From Chloroflexota bacterium (GTDB lineage: Bacteria > Chloroflexota > Anaerolineae > SpSt-313), in assembly GCA_029553955.1 (NCBI GenBank), contig JAKPJZ010000161.1, forward strand, positions 62,001 to 126,000: 64,000 nt of DNA. The letters run 5' to 3'. Every line of letters begins with the position of its first letter. Within the stretch, counting starts at the first letter, position 1. A program made the position numbers and the translations under genes. The notes below the pieces were generated by a model. The model made no database searches and was not told where the DNA came from. It saw nothing but the letters and a program-made list of their open reading frames with translations. Positions 8,166 through 20,229 of this stretch are shown in pieces.

Positions 8166-10631
8166 TCAGGCAAAGCGCACCGGTTCCGGCTCTTTCTCGG
8201 GCTCGATGGCGCTGCGCTCCTCGGCGCCGGGCCCGAACTCGCGCACGGCCTCGGCCAGCTCGCGCAGCCGCGCCTCCACCGCCGCGTTCACCGAGCCTTC
8301 GGGGTAGTGGCCGTCGGGCGCGCGCTCGCCGGCGGGCCGCCCGGTCAACACCTCGATGCCCTGGTCGACGTTGCTGATGGCATAGATGTGGAAGCGGCCC
8401 TGGCGCACCGCCTCCACCACGTCCTCGCGCAGCATCAGGTGCTGCACGTTGTCGGCTGGGACGATCACGCCCTGCTCGCCGTTCAGCCCCAGCACGCGGC
8501 AGACGTCGTAAAAGCCCTCGATCTTGTGGTTGGCCCCGCCGATGGCCTGCACCCGGCCGTGCTGGTCGACCGAGCCGGTGACGGCCAGCCCCTGGCGCAG
8601 CGGGTAGCCCGAGAGGCTCGAGAGCAGCGCGTAGAGCTCGGTCGACGAGGCGCTGTCGCCCTCCACGCCCTCGTAGAGCTGCTCGAAGGCGATCGATGCC
8701 GTGAGGGTCAGCGGCTGCTCGACGGCGTACTTGCCGCCCAGGTAGCCCGAGAGGATGAGCACGCCCTTCGAGTGGATCGGGCCGCCCATCTTGGTCTGCC
8801 GCTGGATGTCGACCACGCCCTGGCGGCCGGGGAAGATGCGCGCCGTGATGCGCGAGGGCCGGCCAAAGGAATAGTCGGCCAGCGCCAGGACCGAGAGGCC
8901 GTTGACTTGGCCCACCGCCTCGCCTGTGGCGTCGATGCGGATGATGCCGCGCGCGATCATCTCGCGGATGCGCTCCTCGACCTGGTTCGAGCGATAGATG
9001 CGCGTTGCGATGGCCTGGTGCACGTCGGCGGCTTCGACCAAGGCCCGCTCGTTGTGCCCTGCCCAGAACGACGCCTCGCGCACCAGGTCCACCACCTCGC
9101 CCAGGCGCGCCGAGAGCTTGTGCTGGTCTTCGGCCATGCGCGCGCTATGCTCGAGGATGGCGGCGACGCCCGAGGGCGCAAAGGGGCGCAGCTTTTGCTC
9201 GCGGCAGACGTTGGCGATAAAGCGCGCATAGAGCAGGGCGTTTTCGGGCGTCCAATCCATCGCCACGGCAAAGTCGGCCCTGACCTTGAACAGCTCGCGC
9301 AGGTCCTCGTCGTAGGCTTCGAGCAGGTAGTAGACCATGGGGTCGCCGATGAGCACCGCTTTGACGTCGAGCGGGATCGGCTCCGGTTCGAGCGTGGTGG
9401 TGACGGCGAAGCGCAGCTCCTGGCCCATCTCTTCCACGTGCACGCAGGCCGTCTTGAGCGCCCGCTTGAGCGCGTCCCAGGCGAAGGGTTTGACCAACAC
9501 ATCGCGCACGTCGAGCACCAGGTAACCGCCGTTGGCGCGGTGCAGGGCGCCCGGCTTGATCAGCGTAAAGTTGGTCACCAGCGCGCCGAACTGCGCCTGG
9601 TACTCGATGCGGCCGATGAGGTTGGGGAAGGAGGGGTTTGTCTCGTGGATGAGCGGTGCGCCGTGCGCCTGCGCGTTGTCGACCAGCACGTTGACGCGGT
9701 ACTTGTCGAACGAGGGCGCCTGGGCGGCGGCGGCCATGCGCGCGAGTGGCGCGGGCAGCTCCGGCGGCATCTGCGGCCCGTGGTTGGGGCGGAAGGTGTC
9801 GAGGTTCTCGATGACGTCCTTCTGCGCCTCCGACAGGTACTGGATCACCGCGGGGAACTCGCTGTAGGCCTCGCGCAGCTCGTCGAACATCGGCGCCGCG
9901 GCAAAGTTGGCCACCTCGCGGTCGAGTCGCTGCACGCGGTCGCGGGCGGCGCGCTCGAGGCGGCGTGCCAGGCGCAGTGTGGCGTTCAGCGCCGTCTGGA
10001 TTTGCTGGCTCTCGTTCTCCAGGTGCTCGCGGGTGGGCTTGTCGAGGGCGGCGAACTCTTCGGGGCTGAGCGGCTTGCCCTCGCGCACCGGCACAATGGC
10101 GATGCCCGACGGGGTGCGCACCAGGCTAAAGCCGCGCTCGGCGGCGTAGCGCTCGAGCTGGCTGAACTCTTTCTGGCGCTCTTCGGCGAGCTGGCGGTTG
10201 ATCTCTTCCTTCTGCCGCGCATAGTCTTCGCCCTCAAAGGCGCGTGGGATTTCGGTGATGAGCTCGTCGACCAGGTTGTTCATGTCGTTGCGTAATTGCG
10301 CGCCCTTGCCCGGCGGCAGGCGCAGCGCGCGGGGGCGGTGTGGCTCGGCAAAGTTGTTGACGTAGCACCAGTCGTCGGGCACCGGCCGCGTCGCCGCCTC
10401 GCGCTCCAGGTAGCGCATGATCGTCGTCGTGCGACCGGTGCCCGAGGGGCCGAGCGCGAACAGGTTGTAGCCGGGGTTGGCGATGCTCACGGCAAAGTCG
10501 ATCGCCTCGACGGCGCGCGGCTGCCCGATGACCTCGACCGCGGGCTCGAGCTGGTCAGTGCTCTGGAAGTCGAGTTGCGCCGGGTCGGCCGTCCGCCGCA
10601 GTGCCTGGGGTTCGAGCTCTGCTGTCGCCAT
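8166..10631 (-). CDS. LonB-like ATP-dependent protease (S16 family, AAA-type)
   Basis: An 821-residue protease of the Lon-related family with an N-terminal ATPase region and a C-terminal S16 domain. ALGPSGTGRTTTIM near residue 57 is the Walker A-like loop. A long charged coiled-coil insert spans about residues 125-230. GGYLVLDVRDVLVKPF near residue 366 precedes the second half of the ATPase. EGDSASS places the catalytic serine at about residue 660 and ANHKIEGF the catalytic lysine at about 703. The 43-residue spacing equals that of E. coli Lon. It should degrade unfolded or regulatory proteins in the cytoplasm. A paralogue is encoded at 41960-44482. Confidence 0.9.
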   Translation of the reverse strand: MATAELEPQALRRTADPAQLDFQSTDQLEPAVEVIGQPRAVEAIDFAVSIANPGYNLFALGPSGTGRTTTIMRYLEREAATRPVPDDWCYVNNFAEPHRPRALRLPPGKGAQLRNDMNNLVDELITEIPRAFEGEDYARQKEEINRQLAEERQKEFSQLERYAAERGFSLVRTPSGIAIVPVREGKPLSPEEFAALDKPTREHLENESQQIQTALNATLRLARRLERAARDRVQRLDREVANFAAAPMFDELREAYSEFPAVIQYLSEAQKDVIENLDTFRPNHGPQMPPELPAPLARMAAAAQAPSFDKYRVNVLVDNAQAHGAPLIHETNPSFPNLIGRIEYQAQFGALVTNFTLIKPGALHRANGGYLVLDVRDVLVKPFAWDALKRALKTACVHVEEMGQELRFAVTTTLEPEPIPLDVKAVLIGDPMVYYLLEAYDEDLRELFKVRADFAVAMDWTPENALLYARFIANVCREQKLRPFAPSGVAAILEHSARMAEDQHKLSARLGEVVDLVREASFWAGHNERALVEAADVHQAIATRIYRSNQVEERIREMIARGIIRIDATGEAVGQVNGLSVLALADYSFGRPSRITARIFPGRQGVVDIQRQTKMGGPIHSKGVLILSGYLGGKYAVEQPLTLTASIAFEQLYEGVEGDSASSTELYALLSSLSGYPLRQGLAVTGSVDQHGRVQAIGGANHKIEGFYDVCRVLGLNGEQGVIVPADNVQHLMLREDVVEAVRQGRFHIYAISNVDQGIEVLTGRPAGERAPDGHYPEGSVNAAVEARLRELAEAVREFGPGAEERSAIEPEKEPEPVRFA

Positions 10632-10659
10632 GTGCGCGCTATCCTTCTACAGTACGACT

Positions 10660-10920
10660 GTCATTGCGAGCCGCAGCGAAGCAATCTCCAATGTCCGACG
10701 TGGAGATTGCTTCGTCGGTGGCTGCGGCCGCCTCCTGATCTGAAAATGCTCCCAGGCGCCGTAGCCCCTTGTGGGCGTTTTCATCGCTTGTGGTGCCCTT
10801 GGGGGCATGATGTCTGCTCGGAAACTTGGTCCTGTCATTGCGAGCCGCAACGAAGCAATCTCCAATGTCCGACGTGGAGATTGCTTCGTCGGCGGCTGCG
10901 GCCGCCTCCTCGCAATGACA
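10660..10920. repeat. two REP-like units (family F) flanking a 95-base spacer
   Basis: Units at 10660-10738 and 10833-10920 begin TGTCATTGCGAGCCGCA and contain GAAGCAATCTCC with its complement GGAGATTGCTTC. The second ends CTCGCAATGACA, which pairs with its own beginning. Further copies lie at 55945-56181 and 63258-63498. The spacer holds a 20-base segment at 10760-10779 that recurs inverted at 44533-44552. There is no coding potential beyond shadow frames. Confidence 0.85.
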
Positions 10921-10937
10921 GTCATGGCGGCATGTCG

Positions 10938-11165
10938 CTACTCGTCGTAGTAGCCTGACTGCGGCTCGGCCGTGACGTCGGGGCCGCTCACTTGCTCTGG
11001 CTGCATAGCATAGAGCTCGATGTAGCCACAGTTGGTGCATACGCGTGCTTCGATGGATGAGATCTCGAGCGAGAACACACCGGCCAGCTCGACCTCACCG
11101 GTGCGCGGCGTGCGCAGCCGGGCCACGTCGACGTTGCCCCCGCATTTTTCGCATCTGACGAGCAT
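10938..11165 (-). CDS. small zinc-ribbon protein, function unknown
   Basis: A 75-residue protein with two CxxC knuckles: CEKC at residues 5-8 and CTNC at about 42-45, the latter followed by GYIELY, a common end to a nucleic-acid or subunit-type zinc ribbon. The last 20 residues are acidic and probably disordered. The start ATG follows GAGGAGCGGGC at a good distance. It is flanked by repeats and is not obviously in an operon. I do not recognise a specific family and infer only zinc binding. Confidence 0.65.
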   Translation of the reverse strand: MLVRCEKCGGNVDVARLRTPRTGEVELAGVFSLEISSIEARVCTNCGYIELYAMQPEQVSGPDVTAEPQSGYYDE

Positions 11166-11180
11166 GCCCGCTCCTCAAAT

Positions 11181-11257
11181 AGACCTGTCAGGTCTGCGTT
11201 GACTGGCGGGAAGGGGGCAGCAAGAAACATGCCATGCCTGGTAGACCTGGCAGGTCT
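11181..11257. repeat. two short family A palindromes
   Basis: AGACCTGTCAGGTCT at 11181-11195 and AGACCTGGCAGGTCT at 11243-11257 are self-complementary around one base. They lie in the upstream region of the zinc-ribbon gene. Confidence 0.7.
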
Positions 11258-11301
11258 AGCGTCATGGCACACCTATTGCTCCTCTGCCCGGGAGAGCCCC
11301 C

Positions 11302-11426
11302 CTACCGTTCCCCCGTCGCGGGGGAACTGAGCTGGTCTTCGCGCGCGCTGCCACTGCTTGGCTGCATGTCAAGGAGGCCAGGCCGCTGTCGGGCAACCGG
11401 ATTCCCCCACGACGGGGGAACGGTAG
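11302..11426. repeat. inverted repeat with 17-bp perfect arms in a 350-base gap
   Basis: CTACCGTTCCCCCGTCG at 11302-11318 is exactly complementary to 11410-11426, with about 91 bases between. Each arm lies in a smaller CCCCC/GGGGG palindrome. The gap 11166-11520 otherwise holds only family A palindromes and the leader of the radical SAM gene, and I see no gene in it. Confidence 0.7.
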
Positions 11427-11520
11427 CGGGGGCCGCGGCTCGGGGCACTGGCAGGCGTCCGGCCGAACTGTCAATCCGTTTGCCAAGCCTGAGCCTGGCC
11501 GGGCGGGGAGGGAGGTGACG

Positions 11521-12546
11521 ATGGAACGAGAGGCCATACTCTGGGAAAAGCTCGACGAGGGCCTGGTGCACTGCTTCCTCTGCGCCCAGGAGTGCCGCAT
11601 CCGCCCTGGACGTACCGGGGTCTGCGGCGTGCGCGAGAACAGGGAGGGCACGCTCTACACCCTGGTCTTCGGCGAGGTCGTGGCGCTCAACGTGGACCCC
11701 ATCGAGAAGAAGCCCCTCTTCCACTTTTTGCCCGGCACGCAGGCGCTGTCGTTGGCCACGGTGGGCTGCAATCTGCGCTGCAAGTTCTGCCAGAACGCCG
11801 ACATTTCGCAGGTTTCCAAGGGCAAGACGGAGACAGTACACGGCGAGCCGTTGCCGCCCGAGCGCGCGGTCGAGCTGGCGCTCGACTATGGCTGTGCCAG
11901 CATCGCCTACACCTACACCGAGCCGACGATCTTTATGGAGTACGCGCTGGCCATCGCGGCGCCGGCGATCGAGGCCGGGCTGGCCAACATCTTTGTGACC
12001 AACGGCTTTATGACCCCGCAGGCGCGCCAGGCCATCCTGCCCTATCTGCACGCGGCCAACGTGGACCTCAAGGGCTTTGACGACCGCTACTACCGGCAGT
12101 TGTGTGGCGCGCGGCTGCAGCCGGTGCTCGATACCATCCGCGAGTTCCACGAGCGGGGGGTGTCGACCGAGGTGACCACGCTGGTCGTGCCCGGCGAGAA
12201 CGACAGCGACGAGGCGCTGCGGGCGGTGGCCGGGTTCCTGGCCTCGGTCAGCCCCGACCTGCCGTGGCACTTGTCGCGTTTCTACCCGACCTTCGAGCTG
12301 ACCGATCGGCCGGCGACGCCGGTGGAGACGCTGCGCCGGGCGGCGGATATCGGCCGCGAGGCGGGCCTGCGCTACGTCTACCTGGGGAACGTGCCGGGGC
12401 TGGGCGCCGAAGATACCGTCTGTCCGCAGTGCGGGGGCACGATCATCCGGCGCAATGTGTACGACATCAGCGTCTCGGGGCGGGCCGACCGCTGCATCTG
12501 TGGAGCGGAGTTGCCCGTGGTGGCTGAGTTCCGCCCGCAGACCTGA
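11521..12546 (+). CDS. amrS: AmmeMemoRadiSam system radical SAM enzyme
   Basis: A 341-residue radical SAM protein of the PflA-related AmrS group. An N-terminal knuckle region (HCFLCAQECRIRPGRTGVC, about 17-35) precedes the cluster motif CNLRCKFC. The three cysteines at about 83, 87 and 90 bind the 4Fe-4S cluster that cleaves S-adenosylmethionine. A C-terminal CPQCGG with a later cysteine suggests an extra metal site. ATG 11521 is preferred because GGAGGTGA ends two bases upstream. A GTG six bases earlier is possible. The usual AmrA and AmrB (Memo) partners are not in the window. The stop codon TGA lies inside the left end of a MITE (12541-12811), so the original C-terminus may have been altered. 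Confidence 0.85.
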   Translation: MEREAILWEKLDEGLVHCFLCAQECRIRPGRTGVCGVRENREGTLYTLVFGEVVALNVDPIEKKPLFHFLPGTQALSLATVGCNLRCKFCQNADISQVSKGKTETVHGEPLPPERAVELALDYGCASIAYTYTEPTIFMEYALAIAAPAIEAGLANIFVTNGFMTPQARQAILPYLHAANVDLKGFDDRYYRQLCGARLQPVLDTIREFHERGVSTEVTTLVVPGENDSDEALRAVAGFLASVSPDLPWHLSRFYPTFELTDRPATPVETLRRAADIGREAGLRYVYLGNVPGLGAEDTVCPQCGGTIIRRNVYDISVSGRADRCICGAELPVVAEFRPQT

Positions 12547-12811
12547 CACACCGATTTCCCTGGCGGGTGGTTGGGCCGCCTTTCCCGGAAAGAAACAGCT
12601 CTCCGCTGGCAAGCTCGTAGTGGGCACGCCTGTGCGCTTTCTGCGGCGTGGCGCCAGTCCGTCCAGGCGCAGAGGGCTCGCGCAAGCGTTGCCTGGCCGT
12701 CAGGGGGGTGCGGCGCACAGGCGTGCGCACTACGAGCTCGAGTTCAGGCTCGCCGGCCTTCAGCGAGTTTTTGCCAATCGATACGCCGCCAGAGAAATCG
12801 GTGTGTCAGGT
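12541..12811. mobile_element. MITE copy 1, 271 bp, terminal inverted repeats ACCTGACACACCGATTTC
   Basis: The ends are inverted repeats of about 26 bp with one mismatch, reading ACCTGACACACCGATTTC inward. A second internal inverted repeat flanks the middle: GCTCGTAGTGGGCACGCCTG against its near complement. The copy at 19434-19703 is the same element in opposite orientation at about the same length. There is no open frame of transposase type, so it is a non-autonomous element. Its left end supplies the stop codon of amrS. Confidence 0.85.
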
Positions 12812-12924
12812 TTGCGGGCCGGTGAACTGGCCGCAGATGAACACGAATGAACGCTGATGGAACGGGCAAAGCTCGACAAGATCGGCGTTCATCCGTGGCC
12901 AAACCGATTGGAGTAAGCACAAGC

Positions 12925-13632
12925 ATGGAACGGATCAAGACCGACATCCGGCAGGCGGTGTTGGAGCAACTGGCGAACGACGAGCGGGTCAGCGTCGAGA
13001 GGGTCGACGTGATGGTCAACGACGGACAGGTGACGCTGCGCGGCACGGCGCCGAGCTACCGCAGCAAGTGGGCGGCTGCCGAGGCGGCGCGCCGCGTGTG
13101 GGGCGTTTACAGCGTCGACAACGAGATCGAGGTGCGCCTGACTGCGCCCAATGAAGACCAGCGCATCGCCACAGACATTCGCAACGCGCTGATGCGCGAC
13201 GCCGACCTGGATTCGCGCGCCATCAACGTTGACGTGCACGAGGGCCACGTGACCCTGCGCGGCACGGTGGCCACCGGCTGGGCCAAGAGCCGGGCCGAGG
13301 AGGACGTCCGCTGGGCGCGCGGTGTGGTCGGCGTGACCAACCAATTGGTGGTCGTGCCCTCCAGCTCGGCGACGGACCGCGACCTGGCGCTGCAGATCGA
13401 GCAGGCCCTGCGGCGCGATGCAGCGGTGAACGCCGACAACATCGACGTGGTCGTCGATAGCCGCCACGCGACGCTGAACGGCATCGTGCGCAACTGGGCC
13501 GAGCGCAACGCCGCCCTGGAGGATGCGCTGCATGTGCCGGGCGTGGTCGATGTGAGAGACGGGCTGTCGATCCGCTACGAGGCCGAGCGGCCGTCGCTGC
13601 CGACGCGCGGCCGCCGTGACTTGCCGGTGTAG
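12925..13632 (+). CDS. triple BON-domain protein
   Basis: A 235-residue protein made of three tandem BON domains (about residues 3-70, 78-148 and 155-225). Each has the pattern of a helix, then VxVDVxxGxVTLRGTV, then a glycine-centred VVGVxxV strand. There is no signal peptide or membrane segment. BON domains bind phospholipid or support envelope stability under osmotic stress. ATG 12925 is chosen because GGAG lies 11-14 bases before it and the frame upstream is low-complexity and near the MITE. A single-BON protein is encoded at 63533-63988. Confidence 0.85.
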   Translation: MERIKTDIRQAVLEQLANDERVSVERVDVMVNDGQVTLRGTAPSYRSKWAAAEAARRVWGVYSVDNEIEVRLTAPNEDQRIATDIRNALMRDADLDSRAINVDVHEGHVTLRGTVATGWAKSRAEEDVRWARGVVGVTNQLVVVPSSSATDRDLALQIEQALRRDAAVNADNIDVVVDSRHATLNGIVRNWAERNAALEDALHVPGVVDVRDGLSIRYEAERPSLPTRGRRDLPV

Positions 13633-13655
13633 AGTGTCGGGAAAGGAGCACAGGT

Positions 13656-14045
13656 GTGGAACTCGGAGCTCACCGCTGGCTGCCTGTCGTCGTGCTGACG
13701 GCCGCTGTGCTGGGCCTGATTCTGACCGAGTCGATCCTCGCCGCGCGCAACACGGTCGAGATCGCCCGGCCTGGTCAGAATGAGGCCATCAGCGGGGTCG
13801 TCGATGTACGGGGGACGGCAACCGGCGACGATTTCAGCTACTATCAGTTGGAGTACAGCGCACAGGGCCGGCCATGGACGCCCATCGGCCAGCCGCGCTG
13901 CAGCAGGCAGGTCAGCAACGGCACGCTGGGGGTGTGGGATACGCACCAACTGGCCCCAGGCCATTACCAGTTGCGACTGAGCGTGGCCGACAACATGGGC
14001 AACCATAGCCAGAGCACGATCGAGGTGACGGTCGCGGCCAATTGA
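13656..14045 (+). CDS. membrane-anchored Ig-like domain protein
   Basis: A 129-residue protein with an N-terminal signal-anchor (hydrophobic residues about 8-30, WLPVVVLTAAVLGLILTESIL) and an extracytoplasmic beta-rich domain. IARPGQNEAISGVVDVRGTA starts the domain and APGHYQLRLSVADNMGN ends it. This resembles the Ig-like module attached to penicillin-binding proteins and other surface proteins in Chloroflexota. The GTG start follows AAAGGAG. A hairpin with a T/C-rich tail follows at 14117-14160. Function unknown. Confidence 0.65.
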   Translation: MELGAHRWLPVVVLTAAVLGLILTESILAARNTVEIARPGQNEAISGVVDVRGTATGDDFSYYQLEYSAQGRPWTPIGQPRCSRQVSNGTLGVWDTHQLAPGHYQLRLSVADNMGNHSQSTIEVTVAAN

Positions 14046-14116
14046 TGCGGCGGGATGCCAACCGGGTGATCGCCCAACCGGGAATCATGCAGTGACAGGC
14101 CAAACAGGCAATGGGG

Positions 14117-14160
14117 GAAGAAGCGGGTCCGGGCCGAGAGCCTGGATCCGCTTCTTCTTC
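14117..14160 (+). terminator. hairpin with TTCTTC tail downstream of the Ig-like protein gene
   Basis: Arms GAAGAAGCGG (14117-14126) and CCGCTTCTTC (14148-14157) enclose a loop that pairs further (GGTCC with GGATCC). It lies about 70 bases after the stop. The tail is only partly T-rich, so intrinsic termination is plausible but not certain. Confidence 0.5.
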
Positions 14161-14220
14161 TGCTGGCATGTTTCTTGCTTCGTTGTCTCCTACCACTCTC
14201 AATTCACCCCATGTGCGCCA

Positions 14221-14256
14221 GGTTCGCAGCCGGCGCTTGAGCGCCGGCTACGAACC
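14221..14256. repeat. compact family B palindrome, 36 bp
   Basis: GGTTCGCAGCCGGCGCTTGA joins directly to its complement, giving an uninterrupted palindrome. It ends just before the GAGGAGG ribosome site of the gamma-glutamyltransferase gene. Confidence 0.8.
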
Positions 14257-14273
14257 TCGAGGAGGCTCTGCCG

Positions 14274-15920
14274 GTGCAGCAGATGGCGATACAGACGGGG
14301 CGGCCTGTGACCATGGCCTCGCGCGGCATTGTGGCGGCGCCGCACTATCTGGCGGCCGAGGCCGGCACCTGGGCGCTGCAGCAGGGCGGGAACGCGGTCG
14401 ATGCTGCCATTGCGTCGAGCGCCGTGCTCTGCGTCGTCGAGCCGCACATGGCGGGCCTGGGCGGCGATGCCACGTTGATGGTGTGGCAGCCAGGGCGCGG
14501 GCAGCCCCTCTGCCTGAACGGCTCGGGCGCCGCGGGGGGCCGGGCGAGCGTCGAGTACTACCGCGATCGGGGCCACGATGCCGTGCCGGCGCGCGGCGTG
14601 CTGGCGGCCAGCACAGCGCCGGGTGCGGTGGCGGCCTGGGGCGACGTGCACGGTCGCTGGGGCGCGCTGGCCTGGGAGGAGCTTTTCGAGCCGGCGCTGC
14701 ACTATGCCGAGAGCGGCTTTCCCGTGTCGGCGCAACTGGCGCGCCGGCTGGCACAGGCGCAGCCGCTGCTCGAGCGGAGCGAAGGCACGGCGGCCATCTT
14801 TCTGCGCGAGGGCGCGCCGTACGCGGAGGGCGAGACCCTGGTGCAGCGCGACCTGGCCCGGTCGCTCGAAAGCCTGGCCGCCGACGGCGCCTCTACGCTC
14901 TACACCGGCGACCTGGCCGCGGCGATTGCCGATGACCTGGAACGACGCGGCGGCCTGCTCAGCCGCAGCGACCTGGCCGGCCACCACTCGGCCTGGGTCG
15001 CGCCGCTGCGCACAGCCTACCGCGGGCGCACGCTGTACGAACTGCCGCCCAACACCCTGGGTCCGGCGGCCATGCTCACCGCGAACCTGCTGGAGGGCTG
15101 GGATGTGGCGGCCATGGGCGACCAGGGCGCCGTCTACTATCACACCATGGCCGAAGTGGCCAAGATCTCGCTGGCCGATGGCGGCGCCTGGCCGGCCGAC
15201 CCGGCCTTCGTGGCGGCTTCCCTGGAGCGCCTGCTTTCGAAGGAGCATGCCGAGCGTCGGCGGACGCAGGTGCAGGCGAGCCGCGCACGGCCGCTCGCCG
15301 ACTATGCGGAGTGGGCGCAACAGGCGGTGTGCCCCCTGCCGCCGCTGACCGGCACCGCGGCCGTCGTCGCCGTCGATGCGGGCGGGCTTGCCGTGTCGCT
15401 GGTGCAGAGCCTGCACGCCGATTTTGGCTCTGGCGTGGTGGCGGGCGATAGCGGCATCCTGCTGCATTCGAGCGGCGCGGGCTTTGACCTCGACCCGGCC
15501 AGCCCCAACCGCCTCGAGCCCCACAAGCGCCCCGTGCAGGCGCTGCTGCCGGCGATGCTGTTCGCAGGCGAGCGGCCCTGGCTCGTCTTCGGCGCGAGCG
15601 GCGGCGTGGCGCAGCCGCAGATCCACGCCGGCCTGCTCACGCGCCTGGCGGATCTGGGGCAGAACGTGCAGCAGGCCATCGAGGCGCCGCGCTGGCGCTA
15701 CGAGGCGGCCGGCGACGGGGGCATGGGGACGCTCAACATCGAAGGCCGCGTGGCCGACTCGGTGCTGCGCCAACTGCGCGAGATGGGCCACGAGGTAAGG
15801 GCCGTCGACGACTGGGCCGAGATGATGGGCCAGGCGCAGGGCGTGGTCGTGGACCGCGAGCGCGGCATCCTCGCCGGCGGCGCCGACCCGCGGGGCGATG
15901 GGCAGGCGATTGGGTGGTGA
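14274..15920 (+). CDS. ggt: gamma-glutamyltransferase family protein
   Basis: A 548-residue N-terminal nucleophile hydrolase of the gamma-glutamyltranspeptidase family. The N-terminal region has GGNAVDAAIASSAVLCVVEP and GLGGDA, both diagnostic. The autocleavage and nucleophile threonine is predicted at about residue 361, in TGTAAVVAVDAGG. The usual second Thr-His (TTH) is replaced by Ala-Ala. GASGGVAQPQI near 440 is the oxyanion region. No signal peptide is evident, so it may be cytoplasmic. The GTG start at 14274 has GAGGAGG nine bases upstream. Family enzymes hydrolyse glutathione or gamma-glutamyl amides. The TTH change means the exact substrate is uncertain. Confidence 0.85.
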   Translation: MQQMAIQTGRPVTMASRGIVAAPHYLAAEAGTWALQQGGNAVDAAIASSAVLCVVEPHMAGLGGDATLMVWQPGRGQPLCLNGSGAAGGRASVEYYRDRGHDAVPARGVLAASTAPGAVAAWGDVHGRWGALAWEELFEPALHYAESGFPVSAQLARRLAQAQPLLERSEGTAAIFLREGAPYAEGETLVQRDLARSLESLAADGASTLYTGDLAAAIADDLERRGGLLSRSDLAGHHSAWVAPLRTAYRGRTLYELPPNTLGPAAMLTANLLEGWDVAAMGDQGAVYYHTMAEVAKISLADGGAWPADPAFVAASLERLLSKEHAERRRTQVQASRARPLADYAEWAQQAVCPLPPLTGTAAVVAVDAGGLAVSLVQSLHADFGSGVVAGDSGILLHSSGAGFDLDPASPNRLEPHKRPVQALLPAMLFAGERPWLVFGASGGVAQPQIHAGLLTRLADLGQNVQQAIEAPRWRYEAAGDGGMGTLNIEGRVADSVLRQLREMGHEVRAVDDWAEMMGQAQGVVVDRERGILAGGADPRGDGQAIGW

Positions 15921-15932
15921 GACGAGAGACGT

Positions 15933-16044
15933 GAGGCGTAATGCGTAAAACGTAATGCGTAAGATGTGTTGCGTGTTGCGTGCTGTGTCGTGCGTGTTCC
16001 GTTTCAGTAGGTGGGCAAACGGAATACGCAACACGCAACACGTC

Positions 16045-16060
<16 letters not shown>
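15933..16060. repeat. family E inverted repeat that forms the uvrA 3' end
   Basis: GAGGCGTAATGCGTAA at the left pairs with TTACGCATTACGCCTC at the right, and the GTTGCGT/ACGCAAC units pair inside. The right end runs 16 bases into the uvrA frame. On the minus strand it encodes the last residues RRNA and the stop TAA. Confidence 0.85.
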
Positions 16061-19143
<3,083 letters not shown>

Positions 19144-19422
19144 GACGACTGCCTCGCTGCGAATGCCGCTCGGTGGAGCGGCGGCCGGCGCAAAATGGGT
19201 TCGTTTCGCAGTTCCGATGAAGAGCGACGCCATTCTCGGCTGGGGCGACGCCGCGGCCGCCTCGACGGTCTGCATATCCCTGCCGATAGAAGCAGAGGCG
19301 GCTCCCACGCCGCCGGAACCGCCGCTTGATTTCTGAAGGCAAGGCGAGACGTACGGACACCTGGCCCAGTGGGCCAGAGAACAGCAGTTCTATTCTACAA
19401 CACATCGGCGAAGGAGTCAAGC

Positions 19423-19714
19423 GCCGGGGAGACACCTGACACAGCGATTTCCCTGGCGGCGTATCGATTGGCAAGAACTCGCTGAAGGCCGGCGAGCCTC
19501 AGCTCGAGCTCGTAGTGCGCACGCCTGTGCGACGCCCCCTCTGACGGCCAGGCAACGCTTGTGCGAGCCCTCTGCGCCTGGACGGACTGGCGCCACGCCG
19601 CGGAAAGCGCACAGGCGTGCGCACTACGAGCTTGCCGGCGGCGAACTGGTTTTTGCCAGGAAAGGCGGCCCAACCACCCGCCATGGAAATCGGTGTGTCA
19701 GGTGTCTCCCCGGC
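19423..19714. mobile_element. MITE copy 2 (inverted relative to copy 1), 270-292 bp
   Basis: The core 19434-19703 matches copy 1 (12541-12811) read in reverse complement, including both internal arms. Here the terminal inverted repeat extends outward to GCCGGGGAGACACC on both sides (19423-19436 and 19701-19714). The real boundary may therefore be wider, or the element inserted in a palindrome. It lies between the divergent uvrA and DUF4418 genes and so may affect both promoters. Confidence 0.85.
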
Positions 19715-19776
19715 ACCGCTGTTCGACTGGCACGCTTGTTGCTGGCAGCAGCGATCTAAGACGAAGGGGAGCGACG

Positions 19777-20217
19777 ATGAAGCTCATTGCGGCGTTGCTT
19801 CTGGCCTCGGCGCTGCTGGTGGCCGGGATTCCCTACCTGAGCAACTGCCAACACGACGGCAAGATGCTGGCGCTGGCGAACGGCAGCCAGGCGCCGATGC
19901 GCTGCTACTGGACGGCGCGCGGCGAGGTGGCGCTGGCGGTGCCGCTGGCCGGGTTGGCGCTGGCCCTGGGCGTGAGCCGGCGGAAGGAGACGCGGCGGCT
20001 GCTGGCGCTGCCGGGCGCTCTGTTGGGGCTGGGCGTGGCCGCGCTGCCCACGTATCTGATCGGCACCTGTACCATGGCCGAGGCATCGTGCAACCTGGTG
20101 ATGAAGCCGGCGCTGGCGCTGCTGGGGATCGTGGTGGCCGCAAGCAGCCTGGCGGCGGGGGCCATCCCCGAGGCGGCGCCACGGCACGCCCGGCCGGGCG
20201 GCGCGGCCGGCGGCTGA
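19777..20217 (+). CDS. DUF4418 family membrane protein
   Basis: A 146-residue protein with about four hydrophobic segments. The conserved pattern NCQHDGKML, then PMRCYWTARGE, then GTCTMAEASCNLVMKP is the hallmark of DUF4418. These cysteine- and tryptophan-containing loops face outward between helices. ATG 19777 follows GAAGGGGAGC. DUF4418 genes commonly occur with FtsX/MacB-type permeases and metal or thiol membrane proteins, as here. Function unknown. A role in periplasmic metal or redox handling is only a guess from neighbours. Confidence 0.8.
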   Translation: MKLIAALLLASALLVAGIPYLSNCQHDGKMLALANGSQAPMRCYWTARGEVALAVPLAGLALALGVSRRKETRRLLALPGALLGLGVAALPTYLIGTCTMAEASCNLVMKPALALLGIVVAASSLAAGAIPEAAPRHARPGGAAGG

Positions 20218-20229
20218 TGGGAGCAGGCG

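Noticed and set aside
8070-10295. Long plus-strand open frame opposite the first LonB-like protease
   Set aside because: The protease has its full catalytic set. The opposite frame starts in a palindromic repeat.
11302-11426. Possible remnant of a type I-E CRISPR array (CCCCCG..CGGGGG palindromes)
   Set aside because: Only two units, in inverted not direct orientation, about 95 bases apart, with no cas genes. The 17-bp arms pair with each other as one large inverted repeat.
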